Positions 34,919 through 43,592 of a stretch of 64,000 bases of DNA are shown here, one piece after another (within the stretch, counting starts at the first letter, position 1; each line of letters begins with the position of its first letter). Source of the DNA: Lutibacter sp. A80 (GTDB taxonomy: Bacteria > Bacteroidota > Bacteroidia > Flavobacteriales > Flavobacteriaceae). The notes under the pieces are model-generated. The model was not told where the DNA came from, did no database searches, and was given only the letters and a program-made list of their open reading frames with translations. Made by a program: the position numbers and the translations under genes. The stretch spans positions 957,501 through 1,021,500 of the forward strand of contig NZ_CP092480.1 in NCBI RefSeq assembly GCF_022429645.1. The letters run 5' to 3'.

Positions 34919-35332
34919 GTGGACAATACAAAAAACAATTATCTAATACTTTTTGATGGTGTTTGTAACCTATGTAATGCATCGGTTAAATTTATTATAA
35001 AACACGATAAAAAAGCACATTTTAAATTTGCTTCTCTCCAATCAGACGCTGCAAAAGAATTATTGTTACATTATAATTTAAAAAAAAATTATATGGACTC
35101 GATAATTCTTATAGAAAATAACACTAACTATTACGAAAAATCGACTGCAGCACTAAAGATTGCACAAAAATTAGATGGAATGTTTAAACTATTGTACATT
35201 TTTATTGTGATTCCATCATTTATAAGAGATTGGATATATACTTACATTGCTAACAATCGCTATAAGTGGTTTGGGAAAAAAGATAAATGCATGATTCCAA
35301 CTCCAGAAACACAAAATAGATTTATAAATTAA
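34919..35332 (+). CDS. DUF393 thiol-disulfide oxidoreductase-like protein (DCC family)
   Basis: A 137-residue thioredoxin-like protein. The family motif FDGVCNLCNASVKFI holds the DxxCxxC site, followed by the AxxSxAA-like helix (FASLQSDAAKELL). The start is GTG: no ATG precedes the conserved motif and the next one is too far inside. Exact redox partners are unknown. Confidence 0.82.
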   Translation: MDNTKNNYLILFDGVCNLCNASVKFIIKHDKKAHFKFASLQSDAAKELLLHYNLKKNYMDSIILIENNTNYYEKSTAALKIAQKLDGMFKLLYIFIVIPSFIRDWIYTYIANNRYKWFGKKDKCMIPTPETQNRFIN

Positions 35333-35353
35333 AGTAATTTACCTATACAAAAA

Positions 35354-36670
35354 TTACTTTTTAGATTTATGTTTTGGATAATCATCATCCCAATCTTTCA
35401 CTTTTGGTTTATGCAATTTTCCTATTGATTTTGCTACCAACATTGAGACTGAAGCATCTCCAGTTACATTTACAGTAGTTCTTAGCATATCTAAAGGTCT
35501 GTCTACAGCAAAAATTAAAGCTAACCCAGCCTCTGGAATACCTGCTTGACCTAATACAATAACCAACATTACCATTCCAGCACCTGGTACTGCAGCAGAT
35601 CCAATACTAGCTAATGTAGCCGTTACTATTATACCTAATTGAGCCCCTAAAGATAAATCCATACCAAAAGCTTGTGCAATAAATACAGCAGCTACAGCTT
35701 GGTATAAACTAGTTCCATCCATATTTATAGTAGCTCCAATTGGTAATACAAAACTGCTCACTTCTTCATCTACTCCTAAATGTTCTGTAACCCTTTCCAT
35801 AGTTACAGGTAAAGTTGCAGCACTACTACTTGTAGAAAATGCTAATAATTGAGCTGGAGATATTCCTTTTAAAAATGTTGATGGATTTTTTTTAGTGACT
35901 ACCCAAACAATTGAATTATAAAAAATAATCATTAATAGCAATCCTACTACAACAGTAAAAGCATACCAAATTAATGCTTTAAATAAATCTATACTTGGAG
36001 ATTCAACCACCAAAGCTGCTAATAAAGCAAACACACCATAAGGAGCTGCGAGCATTATTAAATCAATCATTTTTAATATGACTTCATTAAAACCATCGAA
36101 GAATTTTTTAACAGGTTTTGACTTTTTATTAGGTATCAAAATTAATCCAATACCAAAAAATATTGCAAAAAATATAATTTGCAACATATTTTTATTTTCT
36201 GAAGCAGCTCCAAAAATATTATCTGGTACAATGTCTACAAGTGCTTGTAGAGGACCCGAATCTTTTTGTTTATTTGCTTCTTCTTTATATTTAACGGTAT
36301 CACTCGTATAATTTTCAACCAATTCTAATCTGGTTTCTTCTGATATTGAATTACCTGGTTTAACAATATTTACCAACAATAAACCTATAGAAACTGCAAC
36401 AACTGTTGTAATTAAATACAAGCCAATAGTTTTACCACCCATTTTAGATAATTTAGAAATATCTTTTAGGTCTGAAACACCTTTTATTAAGGATGCTAAA
36501 ATTAAAGGAACTGCTATTAATTTTAATGAATTTATAAATATTTGACCAAAAGGTTTAATCCAATCTTGTACAATTTTTTCGCCACCTTCAAATTTCGTCA
36601 TTAGTAGTCCAACTACTACTCCAAGTACCATTCCTATAATAATTTGCCAGTGTAATGCTATTTTTTTCAT
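35354..36670 (-). CDS. Dicarboxylate/amino-acid:cation symporter (DAACS family)
   Basis: A 438-residue glutamate-transporter-fold protein with eight predicted TMs and two re-entrant hairpins. The serine-rich hairpin-1 motif is AFSTSSSAATLPVTM, the sodium/substrate NMDG segment is ATINMDGTSLYQAV, and the hairpin-2 and TM8 stretch is PGAGMVMLVIVLG..DRPLDMLRTTVNVTGDA. It carries acidic amino acids or C4-dicarboxylates inward with Na+ or H+. It has a large polar insert near 115-150. Confidence 0.93.
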   Translation of the reverse strand: MKKIALHWQIIIGMVLGVVVGLLMTKFEGGEKIVQDWIKPFGQIFINSLKLIAVPLILASLIKGVSDLKDISKLSKMGGKTIGLYLITTVVAVSIGLLLVNIVKPGNSISEETRLELVENYTSDTVKYKEEANKQKDSGPLQALVDIVPDNIFGAASENKNMLQIIFFAIFFGIGLILIPNKKSKPVKKFFDGFNEVILKMIDLIMLAAPYGVFALLAALVVESPSIDLFKALIWYAFTVVVGLLLMIIFYNSIVWVVTKKNPSTFLKGISPAQLLAFSTSSSAATLPVTMERVTEHLGVDEEVSSFVLPIGATINMDGTSLYQAVAAVFIAQAFGMDLSLGAQLGIIVTATLASIGSAAVPGAGMVMLVIVLGQAGIPEAGLALIFAVDRPLDMLRTTVNVTGDASVSMLVAKSIGKLHKPKVKDWDDDYPKHKSKK

Positions 36671-36736
36671 TAAAGAGTTTTATAATTGTCGGAAAGATAA
36701 AAAAATACTTCAAAACATACTTAAATTTTAAGCATA

Positions 36737-36761
36737 AAAAAAAGCACTTAAAGTGCTTTTT
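36737..36761 (-). terminator. Hairpin between convergent ends
   Basis: AAAAGCAC and GTGCTTTT form a short stem between the outer-membrane protein's stop and the symporter's start region. With A/T runs it fits a terminator for upstream minus-strand transcription. Confidence 0.55.
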
Positions 36762-36783
36762 CTATATATTTTACAATATTTTA

Positions 36784-37272
36784 TTAAAATTGATACCTAA
36801 CAGACAATGCTAAATCTAAATCTGTATCTTTTCCGTAGTCTCCAATAATTCCAATCTCAGGTCTAAAATCCAATGAAATTAAAAAAGGAGCGTCAAAATT
36901 ATATTCAATTCCTACGTTTCCATCTGCATTTAAAAACATTCCATCATCTTTAACATTTACAAAGTCTGAATCATAACTCCAAGAACCAATACCTGCCCCA
37001 AAACCTGCATACCAGTTAAAACCTCCATCAATATTCCAAACCCACTGATAAATACCAGATAACTTAAATGCATTGTAATTACTGTGATCTCTATACCCCA
37101 TATCAATTTCTAATCTATTTTCGGAAGATAATTTATGTTGATACGAAATCTCCCCTCCAAAACCATCATTATCTCCAAGTCTTAAACCTAAAGCATTATC
37201 AGAAATTTGCTGTGCACTTGCATAAAAAACTCCACCAAATAAAATGGATACCACTAAAATTATTTTTTTCAT
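36784..37272 (-). CDS. Small outer-membrane beta-barrel protein
   Basis: A 162-residue protein with signal peptide MKKIILVVSILFGGVFYASAQQ and alternating hydrophobic/polar strands ending in an aromatic C-terminal residue (DLALSVRYQF), the mark of Bam-inserted barrels. Probably eight strands, OmpA/OmpW-sized. The role is unknown; it could be structural or a small channel. Confidence 0.8.
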   Translation of the reverse strand: MKKIILVVSILFGGVFYASAQQISDNALGLRLGDNDGFGGEISYQHKLSSENRLEIDMGYRDHSNYNAFKLSGIYQWVWNIDGGFNWYAGFGAGIGSWSYDSDFVNVKDDGMFLNADGNVGIEYNFDAPFLISLDFRPEIGIIGDYGKDTDLDLALSVRYQF

Positions 37273-37447
37273 ATTATATCATTTTTTAAATTAGTAAACA
37301 TGATTAAATTGCAATGTTTATGCCATTTTAACGGTAACGTTAATTGCTTTTTTTTATTTTATAGTGACTCATTTTTAAATATTGTGTCAAACTTTATGTA
37401 AATATTTATTACTTTAGAGAAATTATTAACCTAATTATATAAAAAAC

Positions 37448-38089
37448 ATGTCAGGAATATTAGATTTATTAAATAGCGACCTTGGTAAAACACTTATTAG
37501 CGGAGCTAGTAAACAATTTGGAGAAGATGAAGGAAAAACTACAAGTGCATTAAGTACAGCATTACCATTAATTTTAGGAGCAATGAAAAACAATGCTTCT
37601 ACTTCAGAAGGAGCTTCAGGTTTATTAAGCGCTTTAGGAGACAGCAAACATAGCGGAGGAATTTTAGATAACCTAGGAAGTGTTTTAGGTGGTAGTGGAG
37701 TTGATGAAGATGTTCTAAGTGATGGTGCTGGAATTTTAAGTCATGTATTTAATGGAAAAGAAGAAAATGTAGCACAAGCTGTAAGTAAATCTAGTGGAAT
37801 TGATTTAAGTTCTGCTATGAATATTTTAAAAGTAGCTGGACCTCTAGTTATGGGAGCTTTAGGTAAAGAAACTCGTGAACAAGATGTTTCTGATGAAAAT
37901 GGAATTGGAAATTTATTAAGTGGAATGTTAGGTGGAGAATCTAGTTCACAACAAAGCTTAGTAAATCAATTATTAGATGCAGATGGTGATGGTAGCGTTA
38001 TTGATGATGTAGCTGGAATGCTTCTTGGTGGAAGTAGCAAAGATAAAAGTGGACTTGGCGGAATGCTAGGTGGTTTATTTGGTAAATAA
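37448..38089 (+). CDS. DUF937 family protein
   Basis: A 213-residue protein rich in Gly, Ser and Leu, with repeated helical segments (LLNSDLGKTLISGASKQFGE, TALPLILGAMKNNASTSEG, ILKVAGPLVMGALGKETR) and a glycine-rich tail (GGSSKDKSGLGGMLGGLFGK) as in DUF937 proteins. No signal peptide. An LDADGDGSVIDDV segment resembles a calcium-binding dockerin/EF-hand loop. Function unknown. Confidence 0.82.
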   Translation: MSGILDLLNSDLGKTLISGASKQFGEDEGKTTSALSTALPLILGAMKNNASTSEGASGLLSALGDSKHSGGILDNLGSVLGGSGVDEDVLSDGAGILSHVFNGKEENVAQAVSKSSGIDLSSAMNILKVAGPLVMGALGKETREQDVSDENGIGNLLSGMLGGESSSQQSLVNQLLDADGDGSVIDDVAGMLLGGSSKDKSGLGGMLGGLFGK

Positions 38090-38110
38090 TTGTATATAAT
38101 TATAAAACAC

Positions 38111-38143
38111 AAAAGGTCAAGCTATAAAGTTTGACCTTTTTTT
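38111..38143 (+). terminator. Terminator after the DUF937 gene
   Basis: AAAAGGTCAA pairs with TTGACCTTTT around a 10-nt loop, then a T run. Confidence 0.8.
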
Positions 38144-38174
38144 ATGATAAAATTTTGAATGTAAAATTAAAATG

Positions 38175-38182
38175 TATTTTTG
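38175..38182 (+). promoter_or_regulatory. -7 box of the gene at 38200
   Basis: TATTTTTG, 17 nt before the ATG. Confidence 0.4.
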
Positions 38183-38199
38183 CAACGAAATTTTTATAA

Positions 38200-38511
38200 A
38201 TGGAGAGCTTAAAAAAACGTTGGGGATTAAAATCAAACTTTCAAATAGTATTAATACTAATTGTTTTTTCTATTAATGGCTATTTTTCAGGTTGGTTTGC
38301 TAGACCTTTAACTGAGTACATTGGTTTACCTAAAGAATCTACAAATCCGTATATTTTTTGGCCTGTACGTATTTTACTAATATTTGTAATTTATCAAATT
38401 ACACTTCCTATAGTTGGTTTTTGTTTTGGACAATTTAAATTCTTTTGGAATTTTTTCACTAAAAAAATGTTAGTACGGTTAGGTTTTAAACGCTTTTTTA
38501 ATGAAGATTAG
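38200..38511 (+). CDS. Small membrane protein, DUF6787-like
   Basis: A 103-residue protein with two membrane segments, about 16-34 (QIVLILIVFSINGYFSGWF) and about 55-78 (PVRILLIFVIYQITLPIVGF). The MESLKKRWGLKSNFQI start and a basic C-terminus are typical of a short flavobacterial family I associate with DUF6787. Role unknown. Its end overlaps the convergent gene's end by 4 bp. Confidence 0.68.
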   Translation: MESLKKRWGLKSNFQIVLILIVFSINGYFSGWFARPLTEYIGLPKESTNPYIFWPVRILLIFVIYQITLPIVGFCFGQFKFFWNFFTKKMLVRLGFKRFFNED

Positions 38512-38783
38512 TCTGTTTTATCTTTCTTAATTACATATTTATATATCCATGTTAGTGTAAACGTTGGTAAAAAATCTGTACCAAATAAACCTGCTTCTTC
38601 TACAAAAGAAACAATACTACCTACTTTACCTTCGGTACCTTTATACATTTTATAAATTAAAAACGCTGAAGCTGGCGCCCAAACAACATCTGAAAACTCT
38701 CCAACAAACGGTATCACAAAAGATAGCATTCCAACACCATCAAATAATAAACTCAATAATAATAACTTGTATTTTTTTTGCAT
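38508..38783 (-). CDS. Small membrane protein of unknown function
   Basis: A 91-residue protein with hydrophobic segments at about 5-25 (YKLLLLSLLFDGVGMLSFVI) and about 30-46 (VVWAPASAFLIYKMY), then a polar stretch and an aromatic tail (FTLTWIYKYVIKKDKTD). No family that I recognise. Convergent with the gene at 38200, with a 4-bp overlap. Confidence 0.65.
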   Translation of the reverse strand: MQKKYKLLLLSLLFDGVGMLSFVIPFVGEFSDVVWAPASAFLIYKMYKGTEGKVGSIVSFVEEAGLFGTDFLPTFTLTWIYKYVIKKDKTD

Positions 38784-38865
38784 AAATAAATATCTTCTTT
38801 TCTAAATCTATAACAATTAAAATGCCAATTTTATTTTATACCATATTTTATTTTTTACAAATTGT

Positions 38866-39654
38866 TTAGCTATCAAAATTTTCATAATTAATATTCATTA
38901 AATTTCCATACTTAAATTTATAATCTAAAACAGCTTTTAATTTTTTATTTGAAATGATTTTAAAAACAGTATGTTCTGTTTCAATAAAAACAGGAGGCTC
39001 ATTATTTATATCTAATGTTGTTTTAATATAATAATCACGTCTTTTAGGATGTGTACCTGCACAGGCATTAAACAATTCATTCCAATAATTATTCTTAATT
39101 ATTTTTTCTAAAATTAAAACACAATCATCTTGATGAATCATATTTACAAATCCTTCTGGATTAGGTATTTTACGACCATTTTTAAAAAAATTACCAGGCT
39201 TTCTATCATAACCAAATAAACCTGCAAAACGAACTATTGTTGCTTTAAAAAACTTATTTTCAATAAAAAGATTTTCAATACTAACTAAAGGTACATTTTG
39301 TAATGGAGAAGCTTCGGTAACAAGTTCATTATTTGAAATATATACAGACGTAGAGCTTATAAACAATACCTTTTTAATTGAAGATTTTTCAATATAGTTT
39401 ATTAGTTTTTTAAACCCATCATAATTTTTTGAAGGCAAAGCAACAACAAGAATTTCCGAGGCTAAAAATTCATTAATTCTAACTGAAATATTTTCTAATG
39501 TAATTAAATAAGGTGCAATTCCTAAATTCTTAAACTCATTAAATTTACTAATTGAAGTTGTAGATCCTTTTACAGTATACCCTTCAGCTATTAATTTGAT
39601 AGCCAAAGGTTTTCCTAACCATCCACAACCTAAAATACTTACTGTTTTATTCAA
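38866..39654 (-). CDS. NAD(P)-dependent epimerase/dehydratase-like SDR protein
   Basis: A 262-residue extended short-chain dehydrogenase-like protein. The nucleotide motif is ILGCGWLGKPLAIKL instead of the usual GxxGxxG, followed by LFISSTSVY in the active-site region; the expected YxxxK pair is not obvious, so activity may differ or be lost. It resembles the YeeZ-type group of Rossmann proteins. Single gene. Confidence 0.75.
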   Translation of the reverse strand: MNKTVSILGCGWLGKPLAIKLIAEGYTVKGSTTSISKFNEFKNLGIAPYLITLENISVRINEFLASEILVVALPSKNYDGFKKLINYIEKSSIKKVLFISSTSVYISNNELVTEASPLQNVPLVSIENLFIENKFFKATIVRFAGLFGYDRKPGNFFKNGRKIPNPEGFVNMIHQDDCVLILEKIIKNNYWNELFNACAGTHPKRRDYYIKTTLDINNEPPVFIETEHTVFKIISNKKLKAVLDYKFKYGNLMNINYENFDS

Positions 39655-39709
39655 TATGTTTTTTTTTAATCACAAAATAGTTCTCATTTATAAAAAGAAA
39701 ATCTACAAC

Positions 39710-40336
39710 TTATTTTTTTAGTTTACTTTTAAATTGCTTTAAAAATTTTTCTAATTTAGGATTAATAACTGCTACACAATATCCTTGTGTTTTATTGTTA
39801 TTATAATAGTTTTGATGGTAGTTTTCAGCTTCATAAAAAACATCTAATTCTGTAACTTCTGTAACTATTGGCTTATCAAATACCTTAGCTTCCGATAGTA
39901 CATTTATAAATTCTTCTGCTATTTTTTTTTGAGTTTCAGAATTATAAAAAATTGCTGATCTATACTGAGTACCAACATCATAACCTTGTCTGTTTAACGT
40001 TGTTGGATCGTGTGTACTAAAAAAAACTTCTAAAATTTCTACAAAACTAATTTTAGTGGTATCAAATTTTATTTGAATTGCCTCCGCATGTCCTGTTTCT
40101 CCTGTAGTTATTTCTTTATAAGAAGGATTTTTTAAAGTTCCGCCTGTATAACCAGATGTTACACTTTCAACACCATTTAATAATTGAAAAATTGCTTCCG
40201 TACACCAAAAACAACCGTTAGCAATAGTTGCAGTTTCTATAGTAGTCATTACTTCTGTTTTATTTAGTTTAGATTGTCCAAAAGTTGTAACAATAGTAAA
40301 AAATACTATAATTACAGCTAAAATAAATTTCTTCAT
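39710..40336 (-). CDS. msrA: Peptide-methionine (S)-S-oxide reductase, exported
   Basis: A 208-residue repair enzyme for oxidised methionine. Catalytic Cys lies in ANGCFWCTEAIF, and the family motif GYTGG..NPSYKEI.TGETGHAEAIQI is intact. The N-terminus is a signal peptide (MKKFILAVIIVFFTIVTTFGQ), so it works outside the cytoplasm, unlike E. coli MsrA. No fused MsrB domain. Confidence 0.93.
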   Translation of the reverse strand: MKKFILAVIIVFFTIVTTFGQSKLNKTEVMTTIETATIANGCFWCTEAIFQLLNGVESVTSGYTGGTLKNPSYKEITTGETGHAEAIQIKFDTTKISFVEILEVFFSTHDPTTLNRQGYDVGTQYRSAIFYNSETQKKIAEEFINVLSEAKVFDKPIVTEVTELDVFYEAENYHQNYYNNNKTQGYCVAVINPKLEKFLKQFKSKLKK

Positions 40337-40419
40337 TTTTAATATTTTACAATAGGTCGAAAAATATAGCTGTTAATTACATATTGCCAATTACTTTAAA
40401 ACTTTATTTATAAAAACTA

Positions 40420-41442
40420 CTATATATGGTTAATAGTATTAACAACAGACCTTAGCATTTCTTCATTAAAATCTAAATGAGTTACCATTCTTAATTTTCC
40501 TTGCCCCATAGATATTAAACCAATACCCGCATCGTTTAACCTGTTAATAAAAACTTCATCATTAATACCATCTATTATATTAAAAATTATAATATTAGTT
40601 TCTATGGGTTCTACTTTTTTCACCAATTCACAATTTTTAAGAGCTGTTCCAATAATTTTAGCACGTGAATGATCAACCTCTAACCTTTCTATATGATTAT
40701 CTAGTGCATATATTCCAGCAGCTGCTAAGTAACCCGCTTGCCGCATACCTCCTCCAAAAATTTTACGTACTCTTAACGCTTTATTTATATAATCTTTAGA
40801 GCCTAACAATAACGAACCTACTGGTGCTCCCAAACCTTTAGATAAACAAATTGAAATGGTATCAAACACATTTCCATATTGTTCTGGACTTTCTTTTTTT
40901 GCTACCAAAGCGTTAAATAGTCTTGCTCCATCTAAATGTAATGCCAAATTATTGGTATCACAAACTTTTCTAATTTTTAAAATTTCTTCGAAATCCCAAC
41001 AGGCACCGCCTCCTTTATTAGTTGTATTTTCTAGTGCAACCAAACGTGCATAAGGAGAATGAATATCTGAACGATCTCCAACTACAGCTTCTTCTAACTG
41101 CTTTGCCGTAAAAGTTCCTCTTTTACCATCTAATAAATGTGATGTTACACCTGAACTGGCTGCCGCTCCACCTCCTTCAAAATTATGTACATGTGCGTAC
41201 TTATCGCAAAACATTTTATCTCCATGATGCGTATGAATTTTTATAGCAGTTTGATTGGCCATTGTACCAGATGGAAAAAATAAGGCATCTTCCATATCAA
41301 ACATTTCAGCAATTTTATGTTGTAATTTATTTACTGTTGGATCAGATTTAAACACATCGTCTCCAACTTCAGCATTCATCATTGCTTTTAACATACCCTC
41401 TGTAGGTTTTGTTACAGTATCACTTATTAAATTTATTTGCAT
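40420..41442 (-). CDS. ltaE: Low-specificity threonine aldolase-like PLP enzyme
   Basis: A 340-residue fold-type I PLP enzyme of the GntG/threonine aldolase family, splitting L-threonine or allo-threonine to glycine and acetaldehyde. N-terminal INLISDTVTKPTEGMLKAM, the substrate/PLP stretch LHLDGARLFNALVA, and the PLP lysine in SICLSKGLGAPVGSLLLG are present. Related beta-eliminating enzymes look similar, so the exact substrate is inferred. Confidence 0.88.
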   Translation of the reverse strand: MQINLISDTVTKPTEGMLKAMMNAEVGDDVFKSDPTVNKLQHKIAEMFDMEDALFFPSGTMANQTAIKIHTHHGDKMFCDKYAHVHNFEGGGAAASSGVTSHLLDGKRGTFTAKQLEEAVVGDRSDIHSPYARLVALENTTNKGGGACWDFEEILKIRKVCDTNNLALHLDGARLFNALVAKKESPEQYGNVFDTISICLSKGLGAPVGSLLLGSKDYINKALRVRKIFGGGMRQAGYLAAAGIYALDNHIERLEVDHSRAKIIGTALKNCELVKKVEPIETNIIIFNIIDGINDEVFINRLNDAGIGLISMGQGKLRMVTHLDFNEEMLRSVVNTINHI

Positions 41443-41461
41443 TTTCTACATTTTTGTAATT

Positions 41462-41469
41462 CAAATATA
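41462..41469 (-). promoter_or_regulatory. -7 box of the threonine aldolase gene
   Basis: TATATTTG on the minus strand, 19 nt before the ATG. Confidence 0.45.
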
Positions 41470-41680
41470 ATCACTAAAAATAACAACAAATACTTATTTA
41501 ATTTTAAAATATTTTGTTAATGTTCTAAATTATTTTTTTATAGCATTAAATTAAAAGTATAAATATCTCTAAATGTTCATTTTAATTTATAATAAATATA
41601 TTAACTTTAAATAATAACATTACTTTTTATATTTATACAATATGAATTTAATTAATTTTCTTAGTTTAAAAATGAAAAGT

Positions 41681-41688
41681 TATTTTTG
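41681..41688 (+). promoter_or_regulatory. -7 box of prfB
   Basis: TATTTTTG, 18 nt before the chosen ATG at 41707; this rules out the in-frame TTG at 41686 as a start. Confidence 0.45.
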
Positions 41689-41706
41689 TATTTCTTAAAC
41701 ATCTAT

Positions 41707-42813
41707 ATGGTATCAAGTGAACAACTAAATAAATTACAAGAAAGAATTAGCAAGTTAAAAACTTACCTTGAAATTGATAAAAAATTAATTGAAATTTCAA
41801 ATGAGGAAGAAAAAACTGCAAATCCAGATTTTTGGAACAATCCTAAAGATGCAGAAATTGTAATAAAAGCTTTAAGATCTAAAAAAAAATGGGTTGAAGA
41901 TTTTGAAGCCATTAAAACCTTTTTTGAAGAAACCTCTATCCTACTAGATTTTTATACTGAAGGCGAAGCTACAGAAGAGGAAGTTGATAAATTATACAAT
42001 AAAACTATAGCACTACTCGAAGATTTAGAGTTTAAAAATATGCTTTCTGAAGAAGGCGACAATTTAAGTGCTGTTCTTCAAATTACCGCTGGAGCTGGTG
42101 GTACAGAAAGCTGCGATTGGGCAATTATGCTAATGCGTATGTATTTAATGTGGGCAGAAAAGCAAGGTTTTAAAATTAGAGAACTCAACTACCAAGAAGG
42201 TGATGTTACTGGAATTAAAACTGTTACTTTAGAAATTGATGGAGAATATGCTTTTGGCTATTTAAAAGGCGAAAATGGAGTACATCGTTTGGTTAGAATT
42301 TCTCCTTTTGACAGCAATGCAAAACGCCATACAAGTTTTGCTTCAGTATATGTATATCCGCTTGTAGATGATAGTATTGAAATAACAATTAATCCTGCAG
42401 ATATAGAAATAATAACCTCAAGATCTAGTGGTGCAGGTGGACAAAATGTAAATAAAGTTGAAACTAAAGTACAATTAACACATAAGCCAACTGGAATTCA
42501 AATTTCGTGTTCAGAAACACGCTCTCAACACGAAAATAGAGATAGAGCAATGCAAATGTTAAAATCTCAATTATACGAATTGGAACTTAGAAAACAACAA
42601 GAAGCTCGAAGTGATATAGAAGCAGGAAAAATGAAAATTGATTTTGGTTCTCAAATTAGAAATTATGTAATGCACCCTTATAAATTAGTAAAAGATGTTA
42701 GAACTGCCTTTGAAACAGGTAATGTAGATGCTGTTATGAATGGTGAAATAGACGGCTTTATTAAAGCATTTTTAATGCAACAAGGGCAAGTTGAAGATAA
42801 AAACGAATTGTAA
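41707..42813 (+). CDS. prfB: Peptide chain release factor 2, no programmed frameshift
   Basis: A 368-residue class I release factor that reads UGA and UAA. The stop-codon recognition motif SPF lies in [16 protein letters not shown] and the peptidyl-hydrolysis motif GGQ in [16 protein letters not shown]. The reading frame is continuous: where many bacteria have CTT-TGA-C with a +1 shift, this gene reads TAC-CTT-GAA (41764-41772), as if the extra base were gone, so no UGA-sensing autoregulation. The stop overlaps the next gene's start (TAATG). Confidence 0.95.
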   Translation: MVSSEQLNKLQERISKLKTYLEIDKKLIEISNEEEKTANPDFWNNPKDAEIVIKALRSKKKWVEDFEAIKTFFEETSILLDFYTEGEATEEEVDKLYNKTIALLEDLEFKNMLSEEGDNLSAVLQITAGAGGTESCDWAIMLMRMYLMWAEKQGFKIRELNYQEGDVTGIKTVTLEIDGEYAFGYLKGENGVHRLVRISPFDSNAKRHTSFASVYVYPLVDDSIEITINPADIEIITSRSSGAGGQNVNKVETKVQLTHKPTGIQISCSETRSQHENRDRAMQMLKSQLYELELRKQQEARSDIEAGKMKIDFGSQIRNYVMHPYKLVKDVRTAFETGNVDAVMNGEIDGFIKAFLMQQGQVEDKNEL

Positions 42814-43442
42814 TGAAAGCTGAAATTGATACTATAATTTTTGATCTTGGTGGAGTTTTAGTGGATTGGAAACCTGAATATTTATATCGGAAAATATTTA
42901 ATGGTGATGAACAAAAAGTACAGTGGTTTTTAAATAATGTGTGCACTCCTCAATGGAATATTGAACAAGATGCTGGTAGAACTATTGCTGAAGCAAATGC
43001 TATAAAAATTGCCGAATTTCCAGAATATGAAAAAGAAATTATAAGTTTTTACAAACGTTGGGACGAAATGTTTTCTGGTCCAATAAAAGAAAACTTACAA
43101 CTTTTTAAAAAACTTAAAGCTTCAAAAAAATATAAAATTTACGCATTAACAAATTGGAGTGCAGAAAAGTGGGAAGTTGGTATAAAATTATTTCCTTTTT
43201 TTAATGATTTTGATGGAGTTATTGTATCCGGAAAAGTAAAGTTAATAAAACCATTTCCAGAAATTTATAAGCTAATTTTAAATACATATAATATCACTCC
43301 TGAAAAAGCTATTTTTATTGATGATAATAAAAAAAATGTATTAACTGCTAACAATTTAAATATTAATGGAATTCATTATACAAAAGAATTAGACCTTATT
43401 AATAAATTAAAAGATTTAAAAATAAACACTAATAATATTTAA
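42813..43442 (+). CDS. HAD-family phosphatase
   Basis: A 209-residue hydrolase of HAD subfamily IA. Motif I FDLGGVLVDWKPEYLY, motif II ALTNWSAEKW, motif III KPFPEIYKLIL with FIDDNKKNV as motif IV. A small helical cap lies between about 20 and 85. The YihX-like form suggests a sugar-phosphate or nucleotide substrate. Translationally coupled to prfB through TAATG. Confidence 0.85.
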   Translation: MKAEIDTIIFDLGGVLVDWKPEYLYRKIFNGDEQKVQWFLNNVCTPQWNIEQDAGRTIAEANAIKIAEFPEYEKEIISFYKRWDEMFSGPIKENLQLFKKLKASKKYKIYALTNWSAEKWEVGIKLFPFFNDFDGVIVSGKVKLIKPFPEIYKLILNTYNITPEKAIFIDDNKKNVLTANNLNINGIHYTKELDLINKLKDLKINTNNI

Positions 43443-43592
43443 CCAAACTACCAAAAAAACACCCAAAAGGTAAATAATTACATATAAATGGTGTGTTTAA
43501 CCCAATATTTAGTACTTTAGCTTTTATGGAAAATTAAATTATCATTATTATACATCCATTTTAAATTGTGATATATAATATAAAGCTATTAT

